Source: an uncultured Phocaeicola sp. (GTDB lineage: Bacteria > Bacteroidota > Bacteroidia > Bacteroidales > Bacteroidaceae). From it: a DNA stretch of 34,085 nucleotides. Each line of letters starts with the position of its first letter. Position 1 is the first letter of the stretch. A program made the position numbers and the translations under genes. Below are positions 19,258-28,900 of this stretch, one piece after another. A model generated the notes under the pieces. The model made no database searches and had not been told where the DNA came from. It saw only the letters and a list, made by a program, of their open reading frames with translations. Location: contig CALUJS010000028.1 of the NCBI GenBank assembly GCA_944321015.1, positions 1 to 34,085 on the forward strand. Reading direction: 5' to 3'.

Positions 19258-21108
19258 ATGCGCAACTACAATCTGGAGAAACGCAAATTTGTGATAGGAG
19301 GCGTGGCCGTGGCCATCGTCATAGGCTACATCGTGCAGCTCTTCGCGCTCCAGATAATGAACGACGAATATAAAAAGAACGCCGACAGCAATGCCTTCCT
19401 GAACAAAGTGCAGTATCCGGCCCGGGGCGCCATATACGACCGCCAAGGCCGGCTGATGGTCTACAACCAACCGGCCTATGACGTGACGGTGGTGATGCGC
19501 GAAGTGGAAGAGCTGGACACACTGGATTTCTGTCGCACGCTGGGCATCAGCAAAGAGTTCTTCATCAAGCGTATGGCCGACATCAAGAACCGGGCCCTGA
19601 ATCCGGGCTACTCACGCTACACGGAGCAAATCTTCATGAGCCAACTCCCCGCCGAGGAATTCGCCGTGTTCCAGGAGAAGATATTCCGCTTCCCGGGATT
19701 CTACGTGCAACGGCGCACCACGCGACAGTATACTTACGACGTGGCAGCCCACGTGTTGGGCGACGTGGCCGAAGTGTCCAAAAGGGATATTGAAAAAGAC
19801 GACTACTACCGGAGCGGCGACTTCATCGGCATACAAGGCGTAGAGCGTTCTTACGAGAAAGAGCTGCGCGGCGAGAAAGGAGTGGAAATCCTGCTGCGCG
19901 ACGCACACGGACGCATCCAAGGACGCTACAAAGACGGAGCCTTCGACCGCCGTCCGGTGGCGGGCAAGGACCTGACGCTGGGGCTCGACGTCGAGCTTCA
20001 GGCCTTGGGCGAACGTCTGCTGGAGGGCAAGATAGGAAGCATCGTAGCCATCGAACCGGCCACGGGCGACATCCTCTGCATGGTGTCGGCCCCCTCGTAT
20101 GACCCGCATCTGATGGTGGGACGCGACCGGGGCAAACACCACCTGGAACTGTCGCGCGACAGTTGGAAACCGCTGTTGAACCGGGCCGTGTCGGGCACCT
20201 ATCCGCCGGGGTCAACCTTCAAGACAGCCCAGGCGCTCACCTTCCTGCAGGAAGGCATCATCTCGCCCACACAGACGTTTTATCCGTGCAACCACGGCTT
20301 TGTGCACCGGGGGCTGCGCGTGGGATGCCACGCCCATCCCTCTCCGCTGCCGCTCATACCGGCCCTGGCCACGTCGTGCAACGGTTACTTCTGCTGGGGA
20401 CTGTACTACATGTTCGGCAACCGCACGAAATATAAAACCGTGCAGGACGCCATGACCACCTGGAAGGACTACATGGTGTCGATGGGGTTCGGCTACCAGC
20501 TGGGCGTGGACATCCCCGGCGAACGGCGGGGCATGATACCCAACGCGGCTTTCTACGACAAAGCCTACCGGGGCTCATGGAACGGACTGACCGTCATCAG
20601 TATCGCCATCGGCCAGGGCGAAGTGACGCTCACTCCGCTCCAGATAGCCAATCTGGGCGCGACCATTGCCAACCGGGGATATTTCATCACGCCCCACGTG
20701 GTACACTCGATAGAGGGAGGCGAACTGGACAGCCTGTACCGCACGCGGCGATACACCATGGTCGACGCGAGCCACTACGAGGAAGTGGTGCAGGGCATGC
20801 GCCAGGCCGTGCTGGGCGGCACATGCCGGGGCGCCAACATCCCCGACATCGAAGTGTGCGGCAAGACGGGAACCGCCGAGAACCGGGGGCACGACCATTC
20901 GGCCTTCATGGGATTCGCCCCGATGAACAATCCGCAGATAGCCATCGCCGTCTATGTGGAAAACGGCGGCTTCGGCGCCGTCTACGGTGTGCCCATCGGC
21001 AGGCTGATGATTGAAAAATATCTGAAAGGCAAGCTCTCGCCCGAAAGCGAAGAACTGGCCGCACAAATACAAGCACGACGCATATTCTATGATAACGAGG
21101 AACGCTAG
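19258..21108 (+). CDS. mrdA: Penicillin-binding protein 2, elongasome transpeptidase
   Basis: Class B PBP of 616 residues that cross-links new glycan strands during cell elongation, working with RodA. One N-terminal membrane helix (about 11-33) is followed by the dimerisation domain (PARGAIYDRQGRLMVYN at 54-70) and the transpeptidase domain. All three active-site motifs are present: S319-x-x-K322 in PPGSTFK, S373-x-N375 in ATSCNGYF and K536-T-G538 in CGKTGTAEN. The ATG at 19258 (MRNYNLEKRKFVIGG) is chosen because the longer frame from 19051 would overlap mreD. The 3' end overlaps rodA by 20 bp. Confidence 0.96.
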   Translation: MRNYNLEKRKFVIGGVAVAIVIGYIVQLFALQIMNDEYKKNADSNAFLNKVQYPARGAIYDRQGRLMVYNQPAYDVTVVMREVEELDTLDFCRTLGISKEFFIKRMADIKNRALNPGYSRYTEQIFMSQLPAEEFAVFQEKIFRFPGFYVQRRTTRQYTYDVAAHVLGDVAEVSKRDIEKDDYYRSGDFIGIQGVERSYEKELRGEKGVEILLRDAHGRIQGRYKDGAFDRRPVAGKDLTLGLDVELQALGERLLEGKIGSIVAIEPATGDILCMVSAPSYDPHLMVGRDRGKHHLELSRDSWKPLLNRAVSGTYPPGSTFKTAQALTFLQEGIISPTQTFYPCNHGFVHRGLRVGCHAHPSPLPLIPALATSCNGYFCWGLYYMFGNRTKYKTVQDAMTTWKDYMVSMGFGYQLGVDIPGERRGMIPNAAFYDKAYRGSWNGLTVISIAIGQGEVTLTPLQIANLGATIANRGYFITPHVVHSIEGGELDSLYRTRRYTMVDASHYEEVVQGMRQAVLGGTCRGANIPDIEVCGKTGTAENRGHDHSAFMGFAPMNNPQIAIAVYVENGGFGAVYGVPIGRLMIEKYLKGKLSPESEELAAQIQARRIFYDNEER

Positions 21109-22573
21109 TCTCTATAAATCGGCCGATTGGGTCATCATCGCGCTCTATCTGGTGCTGGTGATTTGCGGATGGTTCAGCGTGTGCGGAGCAAGCTACACCT
21201 ACGGCGAACCCGACTTCTTCGGGCCTGAAACCCGTGCCGGGAAACAGATGATGTGGATTGGCTGCGCGCTGGGCGTGGGTTTCGTCCTGCTGATGCTGGA
21301 AAAGAAGCTCTATGAGCTGCTCGCCTATTTCATCTACGGCGCGGTCATCCTGCTGCTCATCCTCACGCTCTTTGTCGCCCCGGACATCAAAGGGTCGCAC
21401 TCATGGCTCCGGCTGGGAGGCGGGGTCAACCTGCAACCGGCCGAGTTTGCCAAGGCGGCCACGGCGCTGGCGCTGGCCAAATATATGAACAACTACTCCT
21501 TCTCCCTGCACCGCACGCGCGACTTCCTGGTGGTGATGGCACTCATATTCCTGCCCATGGGCATCATCGTCCTGCAGAAGGAGACCGGGTCGGCCCTCGT
21601 ATTCCTGTCGTTCTTCCTGATGCTCTATCGCGAAGGCATGTCGGGCGCCGTCCTCTTCTCCGGCGTGTGCGCCGTGGTGTTCTTCATCGTGGGCATCCGC
21701 TTTTCCGACATCACGCTGTGGAACATGCCGACCCCGGTGGGCAAATTCGTCGTGATGCTGCTCATCCAGATATGCACGGCCGGCATGGTCGGAGTCTACA
21801 CCCGCCGCAAGCCCCTCGCCTGGTGGCTGTTCGGGGGGAGCCTTGCCCTGACGCTGCTCACGCTGCTTTTTTCGGGCTACGTGATACCATTCGACATCAC
21901 GTGGGTGCAGCTGGGCATCTGCGGCGTCATGGTGGCAGTCCTCTGCTATCTGTGGCTCCGCGAACGGATAAACAACTTCGTCTACATCGCCCTCTTCACA
22001 CTCGGCTCGCTGGCCTTCTTCTACTCCAGCGATTTCGTGTTTTCCCGGGTGCTCCAATCCCACCAGAAGGTACGCATCGAGGTGGTGCTGGGCATGAAGG
22101 AAGACCTCTCGGGCGCCGGATACAACGTCAACCAGTCCAAGATTGCCATCGGTTCGGGCGGTCTCACGGGAAAAGGATTCCTCAACGGCACGCAGACCAA
22201 GCTGAAATACGTGCCCGAACAAGACACGGACTTCATCTTCTGCACCGTGGGCGAAGAACAGGGCTTCATCGGCTCGTCGGCCGTACTGCTGCTGTTTCTG
22301 GCCTTCATCCTCCGGCTGCTGGTGCTTGCCGAACGACAGACCGACCGCTTCGGCCGCGTCTACGGATACTCGCTGGTGGGCATCTTCCTGTTTCACCTCT
22401 TCATCAATGTAGGCATGGTGCTCGGTCTGACCCCGGTGATAGGCATTCCCCTGCCCTTTTTCAGCTACGGAGGTTCCTCGCTGTGGGGTTTCACCATCCT
22501 GCTGTTCATTTTCATCCGCATCGACGCCGCCCGGAAAAGCACTCCTTCCGGCTCGACCGGTTCCATCGCCTGA
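21089..22573 (+). CDS. rodA: SEDS peptidoglycan glycosyltransferase RodA
   Basis: Polytopic polymerase of lipid II for cylindrical wall growth, paired with PBP2. It has 494 residues, longer than the roughly 370 of E. coli RodA, with extra hydrophobic segments in the middle (about residues 210-320). Conserved SEDS regions are KGSHSWLRLGGGVNLQPAEF, QKETGSALVFLS, GAGYNVNQSKIAIGSGGLTG and KGFLNGTQTKLKYVPEQDTD, then FIFCTVGEEQGFIGS and PFFSYGGSS. The start overlaps mrdA, showing translational coupling. Last gene of the mre cluster; no clear terminator follows, and array C begins right after it. Confidence 0.95.
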   Translation: MITRNASLYKSADWVIIALYLVLVICGWFSVCGASYTYGEPDFFGPETRAGKQMMWIGCALGVGFVLLMLEKKLYELLAYFIYGAVILLLILTLFVAPDIKGSHSWLRLGGGVNLQPAEFAKAATALALAKYMNNYSFSLHRTRDFLVVMALIFLPMGIIVLQKETGSALVFLSFFLMLYREGMSGAVLFSGVCAVVFFIVGIRFSDITLWNMPTPVGKFVVMLLIQICTAGMVGVYTRRKPLAWWLFGGSLALTLLTLLFSGYVIPFDITWVQLGICGVMVAVLCYLWLRERINNFVYIALFTLGSLAFFYSSDFVFSRVLQSHQKVRIEVVLGMKEDLSGAGYNVNQSKIAIGSGGLTGKGFLNGTQTKLKYVPEQDTDFIFCTVGEEQGFIGSSAVLLLFLAFILRLLVLAERQTDRFGRVYGYSLVGIFLFHLFINVGMVLGLTPVIGIPLPFFSYGGSSLWGFTILLFIFIRIDAARKSTPSGSTGSIA

Positions 22574-22584
22574 AGCCCGAAAAC

Positions 22585-22683
22585 CGACAGCCGCGAGCGC
22601 ACATATGGAGGGGCACGAGCGGGCATATGGACAGCCGCGGGCGCACATATGGACGGACGCGAGCGGACATATCCGCGCTCAAT
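22585..22683. repeat. 22-bp-period ATAT array C
   Basis: ATAT cores begin at 22603, 22625, 22647 and 22669, exactly 22 bp apart. This is the most regular copy: the 18-bp spacers mostly begin GGAC or GGAG and end in GAGCG-like sequence, giving a unit close to CGAGCGGACATATGGAC. The last core is followed by CCGCGCTCAA, the inverted GAGCG. It occupies the 284-bp gap between rodA and mdh, starting 12 bp after the rodA stop codon and ending about 137 bp before the mdh -7 box. Confidence 0.87.
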
Positions 22684-22808
22684 CCGCCCTCATAAAGCGG
22701 AACGCAGCCCGATGGCAGAGCCTCCCGTCCGCCCAAACGAGTTGACGATTTGACCGATATTTATAGATTATTATATTTTCCCATCAGACGCCATTCAAAC
22801 TAAATCGC

Positions 22809-22816
22809 TATTTTTG
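22809..22816 (+). promoter_or_regulatory. Bacteroides-type -7 box for mdh
   Basis: TATTTTTG matches TAnnTTTG in an AT-rich region, 41 bp before the mdh ATG. The -33 element is weak. Confidence 0.65.
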
Positions 22817-22857
22817 CGAGAAAATAAAGCAAATTGTAAACCAAATATAGATACACT

Positions 22858-23859
22858 ATGAACTTCTTAACGAACGACAAACTTACTATCGTAGGTGCAG
22901 CCGGCATGATCGGCTCAAACATGGCCCAAACCGCCATCATGATGGGTTTAACTCCTAACATCTGTTTGTACGACCCTTATGCTCCGGGCTTGGAAGGCGT
23001 GGCTGAAGAGTTGTATCACTGCGGCTTCGAAGGCGTGAACGTTACGTTTACCTCCGACATCAAGGAAGCATTGACCGGTGCAAAATATATCGTCAACTCA
23101 GGCGGCGCGGCACGCAAAGCCGGCATGACCCGCGAAGACCTGTTGAAAGGCAACGCAGCCATCGCCGAAGAGTTTGGCAAGAACGTAAAGGCATACTGCC
23201 CCGACGTGAAACACATCGTGGTAATCTTCAACCCGGCCGACATCACCGGCTTGATTACCTTGTTATATTCCGGCCTGAAACCGTCGCAAGTGACCACCCT
23301 CGCCGCCCTCGACTCCACCCGTCTGCGCAGCGAGCTGGCCAAACACTTCGGCGTAGCCATGGATGCCGTTGAAAACTGCCGCACATACGGCGGCCACGGC
23401 GAACAGATGGCCGTATTCGCATCGACCGCCAAGGTGAACGGCAAACCGCTGACCGACATCATCGGCACAGACGCCCTGACCAAAGAGCAATGGGCTGAAA
23501 TCCAGCAGAAAGTGACCAAGGGCGGAGCCAACATCATTGCCCTGCGCGGACGTTCCTCGTTCCAAAGCCCGTCCTACGTCTCCATCGAAATGATTGCCGC
23601 CGCCATGGGTGGCAAAGCATTCCGCTGGCCGGCCGGCACCTATGTGTCCAACGAGAAATACGACCACATCATGATGGCATGGGAAACCTCCATCACGGCA
23701 GACGGATGCCACTGCAAGGCCCTGAGCGGAACTGCCGACGAGCAAGCCGCTTTGGACAAGAGCTATGCCCACCTGTGCGAACTGCGCGACGAAGTCATCG
23801 CCATGGGCGTTCTTCCCGCCATCTCCGAGTGGAACAAGCTGAACCCGAACATCAAGTAA
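22858..23859 (+). CDS. mdh: Malate dehydrogenase
   Basis: NAD-dependent LDH/MDH-family enzyme of 333 residues that interconverts malate and oxaloacetate; in Bacteroidales this belongs to the reductive branch leading to fumarate and succinate. The dinucleotide-binding loop VGAAGMIGSNM is near the start, with an acidic residue after beta-2 (LYDPY). Substrate-site motifs are RKAGMTREDLLKGNA, IFNPADITG, LDSTRLRSELA and the catalytic histidine in TYGGHGEQM, which departs slightly from the textbook GEHG form. Single-gene unit with its own promoter and a strong terminator. Confidence 0.92.
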   Translation: MNFLTNDKLTIVGAAGMIGSNMAQTAIMMGLTPNICLYDPYAPGLEGVAEELYHCGFEGVNVTFTSDIKEALTGAKYIVNSGGAARKAGMTREDLLKGNAAIAEEFGKNVKAYCPDVKHIVVIFNPADITGLITLLYSGLKPSQVTTLAALDSTRLRSELAKHFGVAMDAVENCRTYGGHGEQMAVFASTAKVNGKPLTDIIGTDALTKEQWAEIQQKVTKGGANIIALRGRSSFQSPSYVSIEMIAAAMGGKAFRWPAGTYVSNEKYDHIMMAWETSITADGCHCKALSGTADEQAALDKSYAHLCELRDEVIAMGVLPAISEWNKLNPNIK

Positions 23860-23889
23860 GAAGCTGTATCTGCTTACATAACAAACGGT

Positions 23890-23933
23890 GCTCCCGCCTG
23901 TCCGTGTCAAGGATGGGCGGGAGCCTTTTTATT
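23890..23933 (+). terminator. Intrinsic terminator of mdh
   Basis: GCTCCCGCC (23890-23898) pairs with GGCGGGAGC (23916-23924), extended inward to about 14 bp, with a 7-nt loop and then CTTTTTATT. It lies 30 bp after the mdh stop codon. Confidence 0.93.
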
Positions 23934-23983
23934 GCGGATATACAATTATTCTATTATCATCGCCCGCTCTTCCCGACACGACA

Positions 23984-24015
23984 TTTGCATCGTTATTTAA
24001 CTTTTTGTTACTTTG
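23984..24015 (+). promoter_or_regulatory. Predicted promoter of the ECF sigma gene
   Basis: TTTG at 23984-23987 and TTACTTTG at 24008-24015 are 20 bp apart, close to the Bacteroides -33/-7 pattern, with one mismatch in the -7 box. The ATG at 24041 follows 25 bp later. Confidence 0.55.
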
Positions 24016-24040
24016 TGCTTCATTTAAAAAACATCCAGGC

Positions 24041-24616
24041 ATGAAGCGGACATCGGACGGACAAGATTTCTCAATGCAACAGTTGGCCAACGGGGACGAA
24101 CAAGAGCTGAAACGTCTATACCGCTTTTTCTTTCCCCACTGCCTGTCGTTTGCCCTCAACTATGTCCCCGACGAAGAAGTCTGCCGCGACATCGTGCAAG
24201 ACGTATTCATTGCCTATTGGGAGCGTCGTGCCGATTTCAGCGATGCCGTCTCGCTCAAGGTCTTTCTCTACCGCTCCATTCGCAACCGTTGCTACAATGC
24301 CTTACGCCAGATGCGCCTGCACGAGGCCGTTCCTTTGGATGAAGATGCCGACAGCCTGTTCTCCGAAGACGAACTGGAGCGGAATGTCATCCGCGAAGAA
24401 GTGGGCATGATGGTGCATCAAGCCGTCTCACGCCTCACTCCACAAGCCAGAAAGGTGTTGATGCTCTCGCTCCAAGGGAAAACCAACCGGGAGATAGCCG
24501 AAGCCCTGGGGCTTTCACTCAATACGATCAAATCACACAAGCTCAGTGCTTACGCCTTTCTGCGGCAACACCTGGACGACCTCCACAACCTGCTCCATTT
24601 GTTGTTATTGGGCTGA
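24041..24616 (+). CDS. ECF-family RNA polymerase sigma factor
   Basis: Group 4 sigma factor of 191 residues. Region 2 is at about 24-75 (LKRLYRFFFPHCLSFALNYV, then EEVCRDIVQDVFIAYWERR), and region 4 at about 135-185 (RLTPQARKVLMLSLQGKTNR with the helix-turn-helix EIAEALGLSLNTIKSHK). It directs transcription of the adjacent uptake genes once released by the FecR-type anti-sigma factor encoded next. The ATG at 24041 is chosen over an in-frame start at 23888, because the longer frame would run through the mdh terminator. Confidence 0.94.
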   Translation: MKRTSDGQDFSMQQLANGDEQELKRLYRFFFPHCLSFALNYVPDEEVCRDIVQDVFIAYWERRADFSDAVSLKVFLYRSIRNRCYNALRQMRLHEAVPLDEDADSLFSEDELERNVIREEVGMMVHQAVSRLTPQARKVLMLSLQGKTNREIAEALGLSLNTIKSHKLSAYAFLRQHLDDLHNLLHLLLLG

Positions 24617-24617
24617 G

Positions 24618-24641
24618 CAGTGAAAAAAAGTCCGTTTTCAC
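24618..24641 (+). terminator. Hairpin between sigma and anti-sigma genes, possible attenuator
   Basis: AGTGAAAA (24618-24625) pairs with TTTTCACT (24634-24641) around an 8-nt loop, directly after the sigma stop codon. The following sequence has only a broken T run, so it may lower rather than stop read-through into the FecR gene. Confidence 0.4.
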
Positions 24642-24698
24642 TCACCCGCTTTTCTTCCGAGCGTGTTCCTTTAATAGAAAGCAACATATTGAACGCTT

Positions 24699-25880
24699 AT
24701 GACCCGACTGGAACACATCATCCGCATGGCACGCCTCATCGGTCGCCATCTGTGGCAGAAGACTGACGAGCCTGAACTTGAAGCATGGCTGCAAGAAAGC
24801 CAGGCGAACCATACGCTCTTCCACAAATTGCGCGACGGCAAAGAGTGGGCCGACAAACTGGCTTTTTACGAATCGCTCGACACAGAAGCCGAATGGCAAC
24901 GCTTGAGACGGCGATTGAAAGGCGTGCGCCCCGCACGTCGCCGGACGCTTTCTTTCCGCCATGTCGCGTCGGTGGCTGCCGCACTGTGCGCGCTGCTGGC
25001 CGTCACATGGGCCGTGCTTCCTTCAGAAAACGGCACACCGGCCCCTGTGTTGTTTGACGGCAGCCGGACCATACCCGGCCGTGAAATGGCAACCCTTACC
25101 GGCGGCACAACCACCTATGCGCTCAATGAGCACACCCGAGTGGATGCATCGGACACCGGCATGACGCTTACCGACAGCACCGGCACACGCCACTTGGCCC
25201 GTCAGGCCACGGCCACCCCCTACGTGCTCCGTGTGCCCCGCGGCGGCGAATATGCCCTCACCCTGCCCGACGGGACCCGCGTGTGGATGAATGCCGACTC
25301 CGAATTGCGCTTCCCTTCACACTTTGAAGGGAACGAAAGACGTATCAGCCTGCGCGGCGAAGCCTATCTGGAAGTAGCCAAAGACACCGCCCGCCCTTTC
25401 TATGTCGAAACGGGACAAAACGTGGTGCATGTCACCGGAACGGCATTCAACATACGTTGCTATGACGACGAAGGCGACATGATTGTCACTCTGGCGCAAG
25501 GCCGTGTCGACATGGAAAAGACTGACGGCACCCTGTTGGCATCCTTGCGCCCGGCACAACAATTCGTCAGCCAGAAAAGCGACGGCAGTTATCGTGTGGA
25601 AGCGGCCGATCTGAACAAGGCTCTTGCCTGGCACCGGGGTGTATTCATGTTCCGTGACGAACCTCTCCCGGCCATAGCCCGCGAGCTGTCGCGATGGTAC
25701 GACATTCCCATCCATGTGTCGCCATCCCTACAAGACAAGCGCTATTCAGGCGAACTGAATCGCTATGACACCATCGATCCGCTACTGAGCATCTTGCGCG
25801 GCACAGGCGAACTGGAATTTATCGAAGGAGATGCCGGAGCCGTTCAGATAGTACCTGTCGCAGACATTGCCAAACCATAA
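24699..25880 (+). CDS. FecR-family anti-sigma factor
   Basis: Inner-membrane regulator of 393 residues. The cytoplasmic N-terminus (1 to about 87) would hold the sigma factor. One membrane helix follows at about 88-107 (VASVAAALCALLAVTWAVLP), then a periplasmic FecR domain (YVLRVPRGGEYALTLPDGTR, followed by RISLRGEAYLEVAKD and GQNVVHVTGTAFNIR). The C-terminal domain common in Bacteroidetes FecR proteins ends it (FRDEPLPAIARELSRWYDIP). It is expected to sense the STN domain of the SusC protein encoded next when substrate binds outside, then release the sigma factor. It starts 82 bp after the sigma gene and 30 bp precede SusC. Confidence 0.94.
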   Translation: MTRLEHIIRMARLIGRHLWQKTDEPELEAWLQESQANHTLFHKLRDGKEWADKLAFYESLDTEAEWQRLRRRLKGVRPARRRTLSFRHVASVAAALCALLAVTWAVLPSENGTPAPVLFDGSRTIPGREMATLTGGTTTYALNEHTRVDASDTGMTLTDSTGTRHLARQATATPYVLRVPRGGEYALTLPDGTRVWMNADSELRFPSHFEGNERRISLRGEAYLEVAKDTARPFYVETGQNVVHVTGTAFNIRCYDDEGDMIVTLAQGRVDMEKTDGTLLASLRPAQQFVSQKSDGSYRVEAADLNKALAWHRGVFMFRDEPLPAIARELSRWYDIPIHVSPSLQDKRYSGELNRYDTIDPLLSILRGTGELEFIEGDAGAVQIVPVADIAKP

Positions 25881-25910
25881 ATCAATACCATTATAACCTC
25901 TATTTATCAC

Positions 25911-28900
25911 ATGAAAAGAAGCAGAACCTGGAAACGCGGGCTGAGCGCCTGCGTATGTTGCCTGTTTGCCGCCCAATTTGCGATGGCACAGGGAACAGCC
26001 GACCGACGGATGTCCATCGACAAGACAAACGCCGGATTGGAAGAGATTTTAAATGAAGTGAGGGAGAATGCGGGCTACAAGATGTTCTACAATTCCCGTC
26101 TCCTCCGGGAACGCCGTGCCACCGTACGCATGACCAACGCCACGGTGGACGAAATCCTGAAGAAAGCCTTCGCCGGAACCGGCCTGACCTACCGGCTGGA
26201 AAACGGAACCATCGTCATACGCCGCGCCGAACAGCAGTCACGCCCCGGACAAGAGGAACGCCGGCGCGTGCAAGGCACCGTGGTCGACAAGGAAGGCATG
26301 CCACTGGCCGGAGCCACAGTCAGAGTGGAAGGTCAGGCCATGGGTGCGGCAACCGATGCCGACGGGCACTTCGACTTGTCCATACCCTCCGGCACACGAC
26401 GGTTGGAAGTGTCGTTCATTGGCATGAAAACCGCCCTGCTGGAACTGACGAAACGCGACCATTACGTCGTAACCTTGGAAGAAAACAGCGTAATGCTGTC
26501 CGACGTGGTGGCCACCGGCTACCAGACCATCTCACGCGAACGAGCCACCGGCTCCTACAGCATACTCACCGACGAGGAGATGGAACGCCGACATGCCACG
26601 AAGTTCTCCTCCATCCTTGACGGACTGGTGGCCGGAGCGCAAGGGACCGATGACGGACGTGGAGGCACCGCTTACCAAATACGCGGCACAGGCACCATGA
26701 TGGCCGACGACATGCCGCTGGTCGTTGTTGACGGATTCCCTTTGATGGACACGCAATCGAACATCACGGGCGACAACCCGGCCTTGACGGCTTTGGAGAA
26801 AATCAACCCGAACGACGTAGAAAGCGTAACCGTGCTGAAGGATGCCGCAGCCGCCTCCATCTGGGGCGCCCGCTCGGCCAACGGCGTCATTGTCATCACC
26901 ACCAAGAAAGGCAACAAACAAAAAAGATGGGAAGTGAACGTAAACACCCAACTCTCCGTAGGACACAAGAAAGATGTCGGCCAAATGCTCAACCGGGCCA
27001 GCTCCGCCGACATGATAGCCTACCAGCGCATGTTGTTTGAACGCCAATACATGGACTATGGGGAATACTACGGAACGTTGAGCGAGTTGACCAATCCCGT
27101 CACGTCATCGGAGCTGCTATTATATAAAGGTATACGCTGGGGAACCATCAGCGAAGACGAGATGAACGCCGGGCTGGAACGTCTTGCCCGTCTGGACAAC
27201 GCGAAGCAAATCAAAGACCACTTTCTGGAGAATCCTTTCCTGTTCCAAACCAACGCATCTGTCAGCGGAGGCACAGAGAAATACAACACCTATGCCTCTC
27301 TGCTCTACCAGCACGACTCGGGTGATTTCATCGGCAAACAGGAGAATTCATTCATGGCCAACTGGAACAACAACTTTACCTTCAACCGCTATCTGTCGCT
27401 CAATGTCGGCCTTGCCCTGCAGCAGGAAAATGCCCACTCTTCCGTCATCAGCGAAAACGACCTGCGCAATCTGTCGCCTTACGAAATGCTGCTCGACGAA
27501 GATGGCAACTACGCCACGCATGTAGGCTCTTACAATACCGACGTGCTGAACATGTTCGACTGGAGCCGTTTCCCCTACCATGACATGAATTACAACATGC
27601 TGCAGGAAGCACGTACACGCAACAGCCGCACGGTGAACACCATGTATCGCGCCCAAATAGGCTTACAGGTGAACATCATCGACGGATTGCGCTTCAACAG
27701 TCGTTTCCAGTATGAAGAGAACCGCTACCGCCAACGTACCTACAACAGCGAAGAATCCTTTGCGGCCCGCTTTGCCGTAAACGAATTTACGCCGGGCGAC
27801 TACGACGGCAATCCGCAAGGCGACTCCGTTCTTCCCATGGGCGGCATACGCAACCTTGACAGAGGTTCGCGTCGAGGCATGGTGTTCCGCAACGACATCT
27901 CGTTTGACCGAACTTTTGGCGAGCGTCATGCCCTATCCGTGGTGCTGGGCAACGAATTGAGCCGCTACCGTTCAAGCACCTTCCAGCTGCCTACTCTCTA
28001 CGGCTGTACCTCACCCACGGCAGGCGGCACCATGGGCCCGTCGGGCTATTTCACCACGCTTGATGGCTACAACAGCACCGTGAGCGGCGTGCCCTTGGAA
28101 GGCAAAGAATACCTGTCTGAAAGCTACAACGACAACCGCTATGTGTCCTTCTATGGCAATGCGTCCTACACCTACGACGAGCGCTACGGCCTGTCACTGA
28201 GCGCCCGCAGCGACGCATCCAACCTTATCACCAGCGAACCGAAGTACCGTTGGTCGCCGTTATGGTCAACCGGTCTGATGTGGCACCTGTCCAACGAACG
28301 TTTCCTCAAAAACGTATCGTGGCTTGACCGCCTCACACTGCGTCTCACCTACGGACAGAATGGTAACGCCTGCAGCATCTCTTCCGCCCGTACCACCATC
28401 AACACCAACATTACCTATCCCGACGACTATACCGGCCTTCTTCCCGGACGCATTGCCGACTACGGCAACCCGACCTTACGTTGGGAAAAAACGAGCACGA
28501 CCAACATAGGACTCGACTTCGCATTACTGGGTAATCGGCTCTTCGGTTCGATCGACTTCTATAATAAAAGAGGTACCGACATTCTGGGCACAGTCACCAT
28601 GTCGGCAGTGAACGGCACCTCATCGGCCACATTCAACAATGCCGAATTGCTAAACCGAGGCGTGGAAGTGACACTTGGAGGGCGGTTCAATGCCGGCGAA
28701 GCCATCCTCTCGGCCAATGTGACCTATGCCTACAACAAGAACAAGATTCTCTCACTCTACAACGAGCTGACCATGGTCAACGACATGATTCAGGCAGAAT
28801 ACGTGGAAGGCTATCCGCTGTCGTCCATCTTTGCTTTCCACTATCTGGGCACAGACGAAAGCGGAGTTCCACAAGTGTCCGACGGGCGTGGCGGAAGCTA

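Noticed and set aside
23888..24040. N-terminal extension of the sigma factor
   Set aside because: It reads through the mdh terminator and the predicted promoter.
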